NCBI GenBank assembly: GCA_900316585.1 | Contig: ONDM01000003.1 | Coordinates: 218,253-282,252, forward strand | Direction: 5' to 3' | DNA: 64,000 nt | DNA from: an uncultured Prevotellaceae bacterium | GTDB lineage: Bacteria; Bacteroidota; Bacteroidia; Bacteroidales; Bacteroidaceae | Shown here: one piece after another, positions 36,161 to 45,249 of the stretch | Numbering within the stretch: position 1 is the stretch's first letter | How the letters are laid out: every line of letters starts with the position of its first letter | Notes under the pieces: model-generated | What the model was told of the DNA's origin: nothing | What the model saw: only the letters and a program-made list of their open reading frames with translations | Database searches by the model: none | Program-made: the position numbers and the translations under genes

Positions 36161-36455
36161 AATTAATTACTTTTATAATTATTTCTCCATTTTCATCCTT
36201 CATTCATCATATCATAATGTGCTAATATTAGGGCATAGCAATAATCAGACACATAGATATATGCCTGCTATTTAAAGTAGCATTAAGACATGCTTGTTTT
36301 TCCATGAAACATAAATTTAATCTCCTATATTGGATTTCTTCATTCACAAAAAAGAAATCCATCAAATTTTCCCCTAAGTACTAAAAATTTTTCTCCTCTA
36401 AGTACTTTTCTTTCATAATTGAATGCAAAGTTACAATATATCTTTTATCTTTATT
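36161..36455 (-). repeat. Duplicated upstream/leader region, copy 2
   Basis: This copy of the 35051-35345 segment is upstream of protein B. The TTAGGGG element, the tandem AGTACTTAG and the GGATTTCTT/AAGAAATCC inverted repeat are kept. The -7 position reads TTTTTGTG instead of TATCTTTG and the spacer has one extra base, so this promoter may be weaker or differently controlled. Confidence 0.8.
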
Positions 36456-36597
36456 AAGAAATATAGATTTGCTTCCCCTTATTTAACAAATTATAACAAT
36501 TGCGATTTTGGAAACAAGTTTACACTTTTTACTGGCACTTAGTTGAAATATGTTTATTTTTCCTTAATTTTGCACGAGTTTTTTAATAGGAGAATAA
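36456..36597 (+). promoter_or_regulatory. AT-rich intergenic region with promoter for the GT-C-like gene
   Basis: TAATTTTG about 20-25 nt before the ATG at 36598 fits the TAnnTTTG -7 consensus. AGGAG lies just upstream of the start. Nothing else is recognised in this stretch. Confidence 0.45.
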
Positions 36598-37950
36598 ATG
36601 AAAAAAGCATCTATATATTTATTGGGAGCAGTCTTTGTCCTACTAGTTGCCTTGTTCATCTGGTCATACTTCATGGTGCCACTCAGTGTAGAGGGTAGTC
36701 TAACGTTGGTCTGTGCCAAGTTGTGGGCACAGGGCTATCAGCCGTGGACCGATTTTCAGTGGGCCGACTGTCCTCTGGGACTGGGAATAATGAGCCTTGT
36801 CTATTGGCTAGGTGGTATAAACACTTCCGGGTATTGGTTCCTGGGACTGATGTGTGTGCTTCATCTCTTGAACCTGTTCCTGCTCTACTTGGCCATGGAG
36901 CATTGTAAGATTAGTGCTACCGGGAAATTGTTGGGTTTGATATTCTACCTCATGGTACTCTTTTCACTGAACGGGCTGGAAGTGAACTTGCAGCCCTTTG
37001 CCGTGTGCTTTGGCCTGCTGTCGCTCCTGACTTTGCAGAAGAGGCACTTTGCCTGGTCGGCTGCGTGGCTGGCTGTGGCCTTGCTCACTCAGGAACATGC
37101 CATCTTGCTGTTGCCGGCCTTGCTCTTGCTGGCGTATTGGAAAAAGGAATCTTCTTTTATTAAATATGTGGGTGTACTGCTGGCTGTGTTCGCAGTAGGC
37201 TATGTGGCTGTATTCGTTCTCACTGGTCAGCCTGAGTGGCTGCTTCAGTTGGATTTGTTCTGCGTGGACCCTTCTTCCACCTTGTTTGTAAGAGAGTCTA
37301 ACTTGGTGATTCAGATGGCCCGTTTCAGCTTCTACTTCCTGTTCCTGGTCTTCGTATTCTGGGACACGGTTGCTCTCCATACCCGGAAGTACACCGTAGT
37401 GGCTTGGGTGGTGCTGTTCTGTCTGGCAGGGCTTATGCTACTGTATACCGACATGGCCATGGGTATGCTTCTCCTGCCTTGGATGGCATTGGCTCTAGGC
37501 TTGCTGGTTACGGAACTAAGTGTCCGGAAATGGGTGGCTGTAGTCTGGGTATCTGTTTTTCTTCTTCCCGGCTTCCTCATGCTGCGTGAGGTGAAAAAAC
37601 TTCAGTTCGGGAAGATTCGCACGGAACAGCGGGCTAATCTGGCGGAGCTGGAAACCATGTTCCCCAAGCCCACACTTACCTTGCCGGTCTTTCTCAAGTC
37701 AAGTGAATATGCGTATGGAATGCAAGTCTATTCCGAGGTTCCGAATCTGTTACCTGCCGATCTGCTCAATCCTCAGGAAAAGGGTGAGAACAGGCTGGAT
37801 TATGTGCTGCGCCAGATGAAAAAGGCCGATGTGGTGTTGATGGACCTGAACGCCTTCTTATATATGAATAACGAGCATGGTGACGAACTTTGGGAGGCAT
37901 TGGGCGACAGGACCGAACGGAGTGTAGGCCAGTTCATGCTCATGGAGTAA
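36598..37950 (+). CDS. Polytopic membrane protein, GT-C/GT39-like
   Basis: The 450-residue protein has about ten hydrophobic segments from residue 5 and a soluble C-terminal domain of about 110 residues ending FMLME. The first periplasmic loop, with VEGSLTLVCAKLWAQGYQPWTDFQWADCPLG, has the acidic residues and position expected for lipid-sugar-dependent GT-C transferases such as those of family 39, including protein mannosyltransferases. The assignment is by topology and loop pattern only. It is divergent from the precursor-like gene B, so glycosylation of a secreted product can be imagined but is not shown. Confidence 0.55.
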   Translation: MKKASIYLLGAVFVLLVALFIWSYFMVPLSVEGSLTLVCAKLWAQGYQPWTDFQWADCPLGLGIMSLVYWLGGINTSGYWFLGLMCVLHLLNLFLLYLAMEHCKISATGKLLGLIFYLMVLFSLNGLEVNLQPFAVCFGLLSLLTLQKRHFAWSAAWLAVALLTQEHAILLLPALLLLAYWKKESSFIKYVGVLLAVFAVGYVAVFVLTGQPEWLLQLDLFCVDPSSTLFVRESNLVIQMARFSFYFLFLVFVFWDTVALHTRKYTVVAWVVLFCLAGLMLLYTDMAMGMLLLPWMALALGLLVTELSVRKWVAVVWVSVFLLPGFLMLREVKKLQFGKIRTEQRANLAELETMFPKPTLTLPVFLKSSEYAYGMQVYSEVPNLLPADLLNPQEKGENRLDYVLRQMKKADVVLMDLNAFLYMNNEHGDELWEALGDRTERSVGQFMLME

Positions 37951-37956
37951 TAAACT

Positions 37957-38361
37957 TTATTCCTTCGGCTTAGGAATGATATTTCCACGGATAAAAAGCA
38001 GCAGTTTGCTTTTCTGTCCGGAAAGAAGCACTGTAATGGTCTTGTTGAATTTTCCGTTGCGGTTGTGCGGGTTGAAGACCACATGCACCTTGCTCTCCTG
38101 ACCGGGGCGTAGGGGAGCCTTGTCCCATTCAGGCACCGTACAGCCGCAGGATGAACTGACACTGCTGATGGCTATCGGTTTGTCTCCCGTGTTCTTGATG
38201 ATAAAATCGTGTTCTACCTTCCCATCTGCTTCTTTGATGGTACCGAAATCATGCATCGGCTTCTCGCATACCAAGGTGGCCTTTTGAGCCATGGCGCAGA
38301 GGGATACCAGCAGGAACAGGAAACATACTCCCAACTTGGTCAATATCGATGTAATCTTCAT
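37957..38361 (-). CDS. Secreted DUF1573 (Ig-like) protein
   Basis: A signal peptide (LGVCFLFLLVSLCAMAQ) is followed by one DUF1573 domain of about 100 residues: HDFGTIKEADGKVEHDFIIKNTGDKPIAISSVSSSCGCTVPEW, then PGQESKVHVVFNP. DUF1573 proteins are immunoglobulin-like and very common in Bacteroidetes, with unknown function. It is 4 nt downstream of the esterase gene on the same strand, so probably cotranscribed. Its end is 6 nt from the convergent GT-C-like gene, with no clear terminator. Confidence 0.88.
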   Translation of the reverse strand: MKITSILTKLGVCFLFLLVSLCAMAQKATLVCEKPMHDFGTIKEADGKVEHDFIIKNTGDKPIAISSVSSSCGCTVPEWDKAPLRPGQESKVHVVFNPHNRNGKFNKTITVLLSGQKSKLLLFIRGNIIPKPKE

Positions 38362-38365
38362 AATT

Positions 38366-39370
38366 TTACTTCTTCAGAAACCCTGTATCCTGCATGAAGC
38401 GGATCATAGTCTCCATCCATAAATCAGAGGATTTGCCCGTAGGCACGGCACCGAAGCCATGCTGGCAGTCGCTGTAGCAATGCAGTTCCACCGGCAGCTT
38501 GGCTTTCTGCCAGATCTGATACGCTATGATGCACTCGTCCGGATGGAAGATGTCCTGCACCGGTGAGCAGACGAAGAGGGGAGCCGCATCGGCAGGAGCT
38601 TCCCAGCCTTCTACCCAGCCGCCATAGACCACGCCAGAGAAGTTGGGACGACCTGTCTCTGAATGTTTCAGGGCCTGATGCATAGCTACCACTGCTCCTG
38701 CAGAGAATCCCACGATACCTATCTTCTCTGGGTTGATGTTCCACTTGGCAGCATTCTCACGTACCAGGCTGATGGCACGGTCGGCATCCTCGAAAGAGAG
38801 GTGGCTGTTCTCCATGTTCAGACAGTTCTGGGTGGCTTTGAGGTTCGGATCTGTCATAGACTTGCTCATCAGGGCCATCACGAACTTCTGCATCTCTTCA
38901 GGGTCGTTGGTCACCTCGCCCTTGTCGTTCAGAATCGGTGTGGTGCGGTATTTCAGCACAATGGCTGCTATACCTCTCTTGCACAGTTCATTGGCCACCA
39001 TCGTCCCTTCGGTGGTATAAGACAGCAGGCAGAATGCACCGCCTGGGCACACCACCATGGCTGCTCCTGTAGCTACGCTGGGGTCGGGCAGATAGACCGT
39101 CATCTCTGGGGTAGAGACGTTGAAATAGATTGTGGTTCCGTTTGTCTCCGTCTTTCCCTCGGGATGCGTCCACGTCTCGGAGCCAGGAGCCACTCCCTCG
39201 TAAAGTTTCATCACCTCGGTAGGTTCCACCATCGGTGCACCTCCTATATTACCAGCACCTATTACCAGCTGGAACTGCTCATCGTTTGCGGCATTCTGCT
39301 GACCGCCCTGCTTGCACCCTGCCAGTGAAAGCACCAGCACTGCACCCATTATAAAGATTGACTTTTTCAT
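38366..39370 (-). CDS. Alpha/beta hydrolase lipoprotein, acetylesterase-like
   Basis: The N-terminus is a lipoprotein signal (MGAVLVLSLAGC). The hydrolase core has VVCPGGAFCLLSYTTEG (oxyanion region), the nucleophile elbow GFSAGAV, the Asp in VQDIFHPDEC and the His in CQHGFGAVP, a full catalytic triad of the dienelactone hydrolase/BD-FAE acetylesterase type. It probably deacetylates carbohydrates in the periplasm. Its promoter box TAGTTTTG is at 39393-39400 on the minus strand. Confidence 0.88.
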   Translation of the reverse strand: MKKSIFIMGAVLVLSLAGCKQGGQQNAANDEQFQLVIGAGNIGGAPMVEPTEVMKLYEGVAPGSETWTHPEGKTETNGTTIYFNVSTPEMTVYLPDPSVATGAAMVVCPGGAFCLLSYTTEGTMVANELCKRGIAAIVLKYRTTPILNDKGEVTNDPEEMQKFVMALMSKSMTDPNLKATQNCLNMENSHLSFEDADRAISLVRENAAKWNINPEKIGIVGFSAGAVVAMHQALKHSETGRPNFSGVVYGGWVEGWEAPADAAPLFVCSPVQDIFHPDECIIAYQIWQKAKLPVELHCYSDCQHGFGAVPTGKSSDLWMETMIRFMQDTGFLKK

Positions 39371-39392
39371 ATTAATTCTATTATTTTGTACA

Positions 39393-39503
39393 CAAAACTA
39401 CTGTTTTTCCATTAATTAACCAAATTGATTGTTGAAAATACGATGAAATGTGACCTTTGTTTGTTTGCTTTTTTGGCACTGTATCATTATTTTACTATTT
39501 TTG
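39393..39503. promoter_or_regulatory. Divergent promoters for esterase (minus) and GH3 (plus)
   Basis: The minus-strand -7 box TAGTTTTG is at 39393-39400. The plus-strand pair TTTG (39472-39475) and TATTTTTG (39496-39503) is separated by 20 nt, 26 nt before the GH3 ATG. Confidence 0.7.
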
Positions 39504-39529
39504 CAAGCATAGATAAATCTTAAATAGGA

Positions 39530-41539
39530 ATGACTATGAAGCAAGGAATGTTGGCTGGCATTATGCTGGCGTTGGCTCTGGCAGGATGCACGAACGAGCC
39601 GAAATTCGAACAGCCTGAATTGGGTGCCAGGAAAGTAGAGATTATCTCGGTAGATGGCTATCAGTTCAAGGACTTGAACAAGAATGGCGAACTGGATGCC
39701 TATGAAGACTGGCGACTGCCTATGCAGGACCGTATCGACAATCTGGTAAGCCAGATGACCTTGGAAGAGAAAGTCGGCTTAATGTTCCATCCGAACATCG
39801 CTGTACCTGCCGACGGAAAAGTGCTCTATGACGCTGATGCTGAGCTGAGCCAGGAGGCCTATGCCGGTCCTATCGGTCCTGGAGGAAACAACCAGGGTGC
39901 CATGGGGCAGGGGCAGATGCGTAGAGGTGCCGATGTGAAGACTTACATCGAGGAGCGCAACTTCCGTAACATCCTGAACAACGGTATAGCTGAGCCAACC
40001 CTTTTTGCAAAGTGGAGCAACACCATGCAGGAGTATGCCGAGGCATCCCGCCTGGGTATTCCTATCATGTTCTCTACAGACCCTCGTCATGGGGCAACCT
40101 TAGGTGCGCATGTAAGCGGCAAGCAGTACTTCAGCCAGTGGCCTAGCAAGGAAGGTCAGATTGGTATCACGGCTGCCCGCAATCCGGAGCTGGTAAAGAA
40201 GTTCGGTGAGGCAGTGGCAGAGGAATATCGTGCCGTAGGTCTGCACATGATTCTGGGTCCGCAAATCGATGTGATTACTGAGCCGCGTTGGAGCCGAAAC
40301 ATGGGATGCTTCAGCGAGGATGCCGACCTGACTATCCAGATGATGGAAGCCTTCATGGACGGAGCTCAGGGTGAGAACGTGGGACCGCACAAGGTGCTGG
40401 TACACCTGAAACACTGGCCAGGTGCTAACCCTCACGAGGGTGGCAAGGGTAATTTCACCGTTTATCCTGGAAACAACGTAGATTATCACCTGAAGCCTTT
40501 CAAGGCTGGTATCGCCAAAGGGGCTTTGGCAGTAATGGGTTACTATAGCGGCACTTACGTAGATACCTTGAACGTGAACTATTCTCCTTACTGGAGCACC
40601 AAGGTGCTGTACGACCAGTTGGGCTTCAAGGGCGCTATCTGTACCGACTGGGGTGTAGTAGGCCGCACAGGTCCGCTGAATCCTCGTTTGGCTGGCAAGA
40701 CTACGCTGAAGGACAACATGGAGATGGTCATCAATGCCGGTGTGGACCAGATGGGTAGCGAGACCGAGACGCAGCTGGTGGTGGAACTGGTGAAGGAAGG
40801 TCGTGTAACCGAAGAACGGGTGAACCAGGCTGCCAAGCGCATCCTGCAGTGGCACTTCATCCTTGGCTTGTTTGAGAATCCGTACGTGGACCCTGAAAAT
40901 GCAGCTAAGGTTTGTCAGCGTGAAGACCTGCAGGCCAATGCTTTCCAGGCACAGCTGGAGTCAAACATCCTGCTCGTGAACGAGGAAAACACCCTCCCGG
41001 CTAAGGAAGGTAGCAAGTTGTATGTGGAAGGGCTTGACACTGAGATTGCCAAGAACTATGGTACGTTGGTAGAGAAACCGGCTGAGGCAGACCTTATCAT
41101 CGTTCGCACGGGTGTGACAGAGCCTCGTCCTGCTTTCAGATTCGGTGCAGGGATGACCGAGGCACAGCGCAAGGCCATGGAGCGTCAGCGTGCCATCGAG
41201 GCTGCCAAGCCTGTGAACATCGAGATTCCGGCTTCTATCTGGAACAACGTGAAGAAGCTCGCTGCTACCGGCAAGCCAGTAGTGGTAGCGTTCAACCCTA
41301 GCGGTACTAGCATCGTGCTGCCACAGGATTTGAAGAAGGTGGTAAAGGGTTGCTTCCTGACCTTCGACTGTCTGGACAATGCCTTCCTTGATGTGGTATT
41401 CGGCAAGTTTAAGCCAGTGGGCAAGCTTCCATTTGAGATTCCGGCTACCATGAAGGACGTAGAGGCGCAGAAAGAGGACGTTCCTTTCGATGCACCGAAC
41501 AAGGCCTTTGAGTTCGGTTTCGGACTGTCATATAATTGA
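39530..41539 (+). CDS. Lipoprotein beta-glycosidase, GH3
   Basis: The protein has a lipobox (LALAGC, Cys near residue 20) and GH3 domains 1 and 2. MTLEEKVGLMFHP, GPQIDVITEPRWSRNMGCFSED, LKHWPGANPHEGGKG and the nucleophile Asp in ICTDWGVVG (near residue 373) are typical. The second domain includes RILQWHFILGLFENPY. At 669 residues it lacks the C-terminal FnIII domain of many GH3 enzymes. Two ATGs (39530, 39536) are possible. It likely cleaves beta-gluco- or xylosides. Followed by an efflux operon after 21 nt. Confidence 0.93.
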   Translation: MTMKQGMLAGIMLALALAGCTNEPKFEQPELGARKVEIISVDGYQFKDLNKNGELDAYEDWRLPMQDRIDNLVSQMTLEEKVGLMFHPNIAVPADGKVLYDADAELSQEAYAGPIGPGGNNQGAMGQGQMRRGADVKTYIEERNFRNILNNGIAEPTLFAKWSNTMQEYAEASRLGIPIMFSTDPRHGATLGAHVSGKQYFSQWPSKEGQIGITAARNPELVKKFGEAVAEEYRAVGLHMILGPQIDVITEPRWSRNMGCFSEDADLTIQMMEAFMDGAQGENVGPHKVLVHLKHWPGANPHEGGKGNFTVYPGNNVDYHLKPFKAGIAKGALAVMGYYSGTYVDTLNVNYSPYWSTKVLYDQLGFKGAICTDWGVVGRTGPLNPRLAGKTTLKDNMEMVINAGVDQMGSETETQLVVELVKEGRVTEERVNQAAKRILQWHFILGLFENPYVDPENAAKVCQREDLQANAFQAQLESNILLVNEENTLPAKEGSKLYVEGLDTEIAKNYGTLVEKPAEADLIIVRTGVTEPRPAFRFGAGMTEAQRKAMERQRAIEAAKPVNIEIPASIWNNVKKLAATGKPVVVAFNPSGTSIVLPQDLKKVVKGCFLTFDCLDNAFLDVVFGKFKPVGKLPFEIPATMKDVEAQKEDVPFDAPNKAFEFGFGLSYN

Positions 41540-41560
41540 GATATAATTAGGTAAAATACA

Positions 41561-43039
41561 ATGAACATCAAAAGAAAGAAACAGACCTTGATGGCACGAG
41601 CGGTACTGCTCATGCTTTTGGTACTGTGGCCTCTAAGTGGTATGTGTCAGCGGGTGCTGTCGTTGGACAGCTGCAGGGCGTTGGCACTGAGGAACAACAA
41701 ACAGATGAGCGTGGCTAGGGTGCAGCAGGAGGTGACTTCCCACTTGCGGCAGTCGGCACGCACGCAGTATCTGCCAAAGGTGAACGTGGTGGGTGGCTAT
41801 CTCTGGACAAGCAGGGAGGTGTCCCTCCTAAAGGATGAACAGAAGTCGGTCCTGAGCAACATGGGTACCACCGCCTCCTCAACTCTGCAAAACGTCTTGG
41901 CACCGCTGGTGTCTCAGCTTCCGCCTCCCACTCAGGCGAAGATAGTAGAGGACATGGGATTGTTTTCCGGTGCGCTGAACCAAGTGGGGCAGGGCATTGT
42001 GGACGGCTTCCGCACCGATACACGCAACATGTTTGCCGGAGCGGTGACGGTGACGCAGCCTGTGTATATGGGTGGTGCCATCGTGGCGGCTAACAAGATG
42101 GCCGACATCAACGAGGAGATGGCAGCCAATGCCCTTGAGGCTAAACAGCAGAACACCCTCTTCAATATCGACCATGCCTACTGGCAAGTGGTGTCACTGC
42201 ACCACAAGCAGAAACTGGCCGAGAGTTACGTTGACCTGATAAAGAAACTGAAGGGCGATGTGCAGAAGATGATAGACAGTGGCGTGGCTATCAAAGGAGA
42301 TGGACTAAGTGTAGGTGTGAGGCTGAACGAGGCTGAGATAGCCCTGATGGAAGTAGAGGATGGCCTGACGCTGTCGAAGATGCTGCTCTGTCAACTTTGC
42401 GGTCTTCCCGTGGATGAAAAGATAATGCTGACCGATGAAGTCAATGAGAGTATGCCGACTACACTTAGCGTGACGGACGCGTTGAATTACGACAATAACC
42501 CGGGACTGAAGGTCTTGCAGAACACGGTGGACTTGAGCCGACAGACGACAAACCTGCTGAAGGCAGGTAACCTGCCACAGGTGCTGCTGACGGGCGGTTA
42601 TGCATTTAGCAATCCGAATGCTTTCAATGGCTTTGAGAAGAAGTTAGCAGGCTTCTGGAATGTGGGCGTGATGGTACGCATCCCTGTCTGGAACTGGGGC
42701 GACGTGAAGAACAAGGTACGTGCCTCAAAAGGTGCCACGACGATAGCCAGTCTGGAACTGGCCGAGGCTCGTGAGCTAATTGAGCTGCAGGTGAAGCAGG
42801 GGCGTTTCCGTGTGAATGAGGCTTACAAGAAGCTGGAAATGGCACAGGCCAACGTGGCCAATGCCGACGAGAACCTGCGCATGGCGAACCTTGGTTTCAA
42901 GGAGGGAACTGTTTCCTTCACTACCGTCATGGAAGCCCAGACGGCCTGGCAGCTGGCACAGTCGAAGAAGATTGATGCCGAGATAGGCGTCAGACTGAGT
43001 CAGGTGGAATTGCAGAAAGCCTTGGGTACACTTAAATGA
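41561..43039 (+). CDS. TolC-family outer-membrane efflux protein
   Basis: The signal sequence (AVLLMLLVLWPLSGMCQ) precedes two outer-membrane-factor repeats. The helical pattern SLDSCRALALRNNKQMSVARVQQEV begins the first; the second begins near LSVTDALNYDNNPGLKVLQNTVDLSRQ. At 492 residues with a terminal LSQVELQKALGTL it is a standard OEP protein. It should form the outer-membrane channel for the three following inner-membrane and adaptor genes. Confidence 0.93.
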   Translation: MNIKRKKQTLMARAVLLMLLVLWPLSGMCQRVLSLDSCRALALRNNKQMSVARVQQEVTSHLRQSARTQYLPKVNVVGGYLWTSREVSLLKDEQKSVLSNMGTTASSTLQNVLAPLVSQLPPPTQAKIVEDMGLFSGALNQVGQGIVDGFRTDTRNMFAGAVTVTQPVYMGGAIVAANKMADINEEMAANALEAKQQNTLFNIDHAYWQVVSLHHKQKLAESYVDLIKKLKGDVQKMIDSGVAIKGDGLSVGVRLNEAEIALMEVEDGLTLSKMLLCQLCGLPVDEKIMLTDEVNESMPTTLSVTDALNYDNNPGLKVLQNTVDLSRQTTNLLKAGNLPQVLLTGGYAFSNPNAFNGFEKKLAGFWNVGVMVRIPVWNWGDVKNKVRASKGATTIASLELAEARELIELQVKQGRFRVNEAYKKLEMAQANVANADENLRMANLGFKEGTVSFTTVMEAQTAWQLAQSKKIDAEIGVRLSQVELQKALGTLK

Positions 43040-43082
43040 AGGGGTGGTAATCGTATAGTTCAAAAATAATACATATTATATT

Positions 43083-44075
43083 ATGGCAGACAAAGCAAAA
43101 GAACAACATAACAATATCCTGCTGGCCATCGCTGGTTTCTCAGCAGTAGTAATCATCGTGGCCCTGATTGGTTTCTTCGCCCTTGACCGCGATCCGGATG
43201 TGATACAGGGACAGATGGAGGTCGAGGAATACCGTGTGTCGGGCAAAGTGCCTGGTCGTATTCTGGAACTCCGTGCGAAAGAGGGTGACCTGGTGAAGAG
43301 TGGTGACACGCTGGCCATCATAGAGGCACCGGAAGTAGAGGCAAAGATGTCGCAGGCACAGAGTGCCGTCGATGCAGCTTCTGCCTTGGAGCAGATGGCG
43401 AAGAACGGTGCCCGCAAGGAGATGATCCAGTCGGCTGCACAGCTCCTGGAGCAGGCAAAGGCCGGGTTGGAACTCGCCGAGAAATCGTACAAGCGCGTAC
43501 AGCAACTCTTCGACCAGGAAGTGGTGTCAGCCCAGAAACGTGATGAGGCTGAGGCCATGTATAAGTCGGCTATGGCACAGATGAAGGCCGCTCAGAGCCA
43601 GTACGACATGGCCGTAAACGGTGCGCGTCAGGAAGAGCGTCGTGCTGCTTCAGCTACCGTAGGTCAGGCTCGTGGTGCCGTACAGGAGGTGGAAGGCTAT
43701 GTGCGTGAGACCGTACAGCTGGCACAGATGGCCGGTGAGGTGACCGATGTCTATCCGAAGGTGGGTGAGCTCGTCGGCACAGGTACGCCTATCATGACCA
43801 TTGCCATGATGGACGACCAGTGGGCTACGTTCAATATCCGTGAAGACCAGCTGAAAGGTATGAAGGTGGGGCAGGAAATCACAGTCAGTATTCCTGCTCT
43901 TGACCAGGAGGCCAAGATGAAGGTAACCTCCATCAAGGACAAAGGCTCCTATGCCGTCTGGAAGGCTACAAAGGCCAGCGGTCAGTACGACCAGAAGACC
44001 TTTGAGGTGAAGGCACGTCCGGCGCAGAAGATAGCAGATATTCGCCCCGGTATGTCGGTGATTTTGAAGAAATAA
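43083..44075 (+). CDS. HlyD/EmrA-family periplasmic adaptor
   Basis: One N-terminal membrane anchor (LLAIAGFSAVVIIVALIGFFAL) is followed by a biotinyl-lipoyl half (EEYRVSGKVPGRILELRAKEGDLVKSGDTLAII), a coiled coil with KRVQQLFDQEVVSAQKRDEAEAMYKSA, and the second lipoyl half with VTDVYPKVGELVGTGTPIMTI. It bridges the TolC-like channel and the ABC-2 permeases. It is 43 nt after the TolC gene and 4 nt before the first permease gene. Confidence 0.93.
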   Translation: MADKAKEQHNNILLAIAGFSAVVIIVALIGFFALDRDPDVIQGQMEVEEYRVSGKVPGRILELRAKEGDLVKSGDTLAIIEAPEVEAKMSQAQSAVDAASALEQMAKNGARKEMIQSAAQLLEQAKAGLELAEKSYKRVQQLFDQEVVSAQKRDEAEAMYKSAMAQMKAAQSQYDMAVNGARQEERRAASATVGQARGAVQEVEGYVRETVQLAQMAGEVTDVYPKVGELVGTGTPIMTIAMMDDQWATFNIREDQLKGMKVGQEITVSIPALDQEAKMKVTSIKDKGSYAVWKATKASGQYDQKTFEVKARPAQKIADIRPGMSVILKK

Positions 44076-44079
44076 ACCA

Positions 44080-45249
44080 ATGAAGTACCTTTCCCAACTA
44101 CTTGACATCATCCTGCGAGAAATCGGCATCCTGCGGCGGAACCATATTTATGGGTTCTGCATGCTGGTGTTCCCCGTGCTGCTGGTGATTTTCTTCACCA
44201 CCATGCTCAGGGAGGGTGTCCCGCAGGATTTGCCCATCGGCGTGGTAGATCTGGACAACAGCGCCACATCGCGCAGCCTGACCCGCACCCTCGATGCCAT
44301 GCAGAACTCTCGTGTGGTGTATCGGTTTGCCAACATCACTGAGGCACGCAGTGCCATGCAGGAGGGCAAGATATATGCCTACCTCTACATCCCTGAGGGT
44401 ACGGCAGCGAAGCTGTTGGCTGGCCGGCAGCCGGAAATATCGTACTACTATACCATGACGTGTATGACTGCTGGCGGAATGACTTCTAAGGACCTGAAGA
44501 CCATCGGTATGCTCGGGTCGGCAGCTGTGGGACAAGCTACCCTGACTGCCAAGGGTGCCTCGGAGGAGCAGATTAAGGCTGCCTTGCAACCTGTCACTAT
44601 CGATGCTCACATGATAGCCAATCCGGAGGGCTCGTACAACTACACGCTGACCAATGTCTTCGTGCCGGGCATACTGATGCTCTTCATGGCCGTGCTCGCA
44701 TCCTACTCCTTAGGAATGGAGTTGAAGTTCGATACTGGAAAAGACTGGCTTGCCCGGGCCGACGGCAACATCATAGTGGCCATTTTGGGCAAATTTATCG
44801 TACATGCACTGGTGTTCCTGCTGATTATGTTCGCCTATCAGTTCTACATCTTCCACGTGCTCCACTTCCCACACTTAGGCGGGACGTGGTCCATTGTGCG
44901 GCAGACACTCCTACTGGTGCTGGGGTCACTCGGCTTCGGCATCTTCACCTTCGGTCTGATGCCATCCATGCGTATGTCGATGAGTATCTCGTCGCTGTGG
45001 TCGGTGGTCGGCCTGTCTATGTGTGGTGCTGCCTTTCCAGTGGCGGGCATGGACCCGTCGCTGCAGGCCATGTCGTGGCTCTTCCCTTTGCGCCATTCCT
45101 GGATGCTCTATCAAGCTACGGTGCTCAATGGCTTCCCCGTCATCGACGTGTGGTTCCACCTGGTGGCCCTGATAGCCTTCACGCTCCTGCCGTGGTTCGT
45201 ACTTCGTAAAGTCAAAAACGCAATGCTGAATTATGTCTATATACCATAA
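44080..45249 (+). CDS. ABC-2 type permease (paralogue 1)
   Basis: The 389-residue protein has an N-terminal membrane segment (YGFCMLVFPVLLVIFFTTM), a large periplasmic domain (DLPIGVVDLDNSATSRSL) and a C-terminal group of five membrane helices, as in the YhhJ/YbhS permeases. No ATPase domain or separate ATPase gene is present in the operon. The ATG is 4 nt after the adaptor stop, and its 3' end overlaps the next permease by 17 nt. Confidence 0.9.
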   Translation: MKYLSQLLDIILREIGILRRNHIYGFCMLVFPVLLVIFFTTMLREGVPQDLPIGVVDLDNSATSRSLTRTLDAMQNSRVVYRFANITEARSAMQEGKIYAYLYIPEGTAAKLLAGRQPEISYYYTMTCMTAGGMTSKDLKTIGMLGSAAVGQATLTAKGASEEQIKAALQPVTIDAHMIANPEGSYNYTLTNVFVPGILMLFMAVLASYSLGMELKFDTGKDWLARADGNIIVAILGKFIVHALVFLLIMFAYQFYIFHVLHFPHLGGTWSIVRQTLLLVLGSLGFGIFTFGLMPSMRMSMSISSLWSVVGLSMCGAAFPVAGMDPSLQAMSWLFPLRHSWMLYQATVLNGFPVIDVWFHLVALIAFTLLPWFVLRKVKNAMLNYVYIP

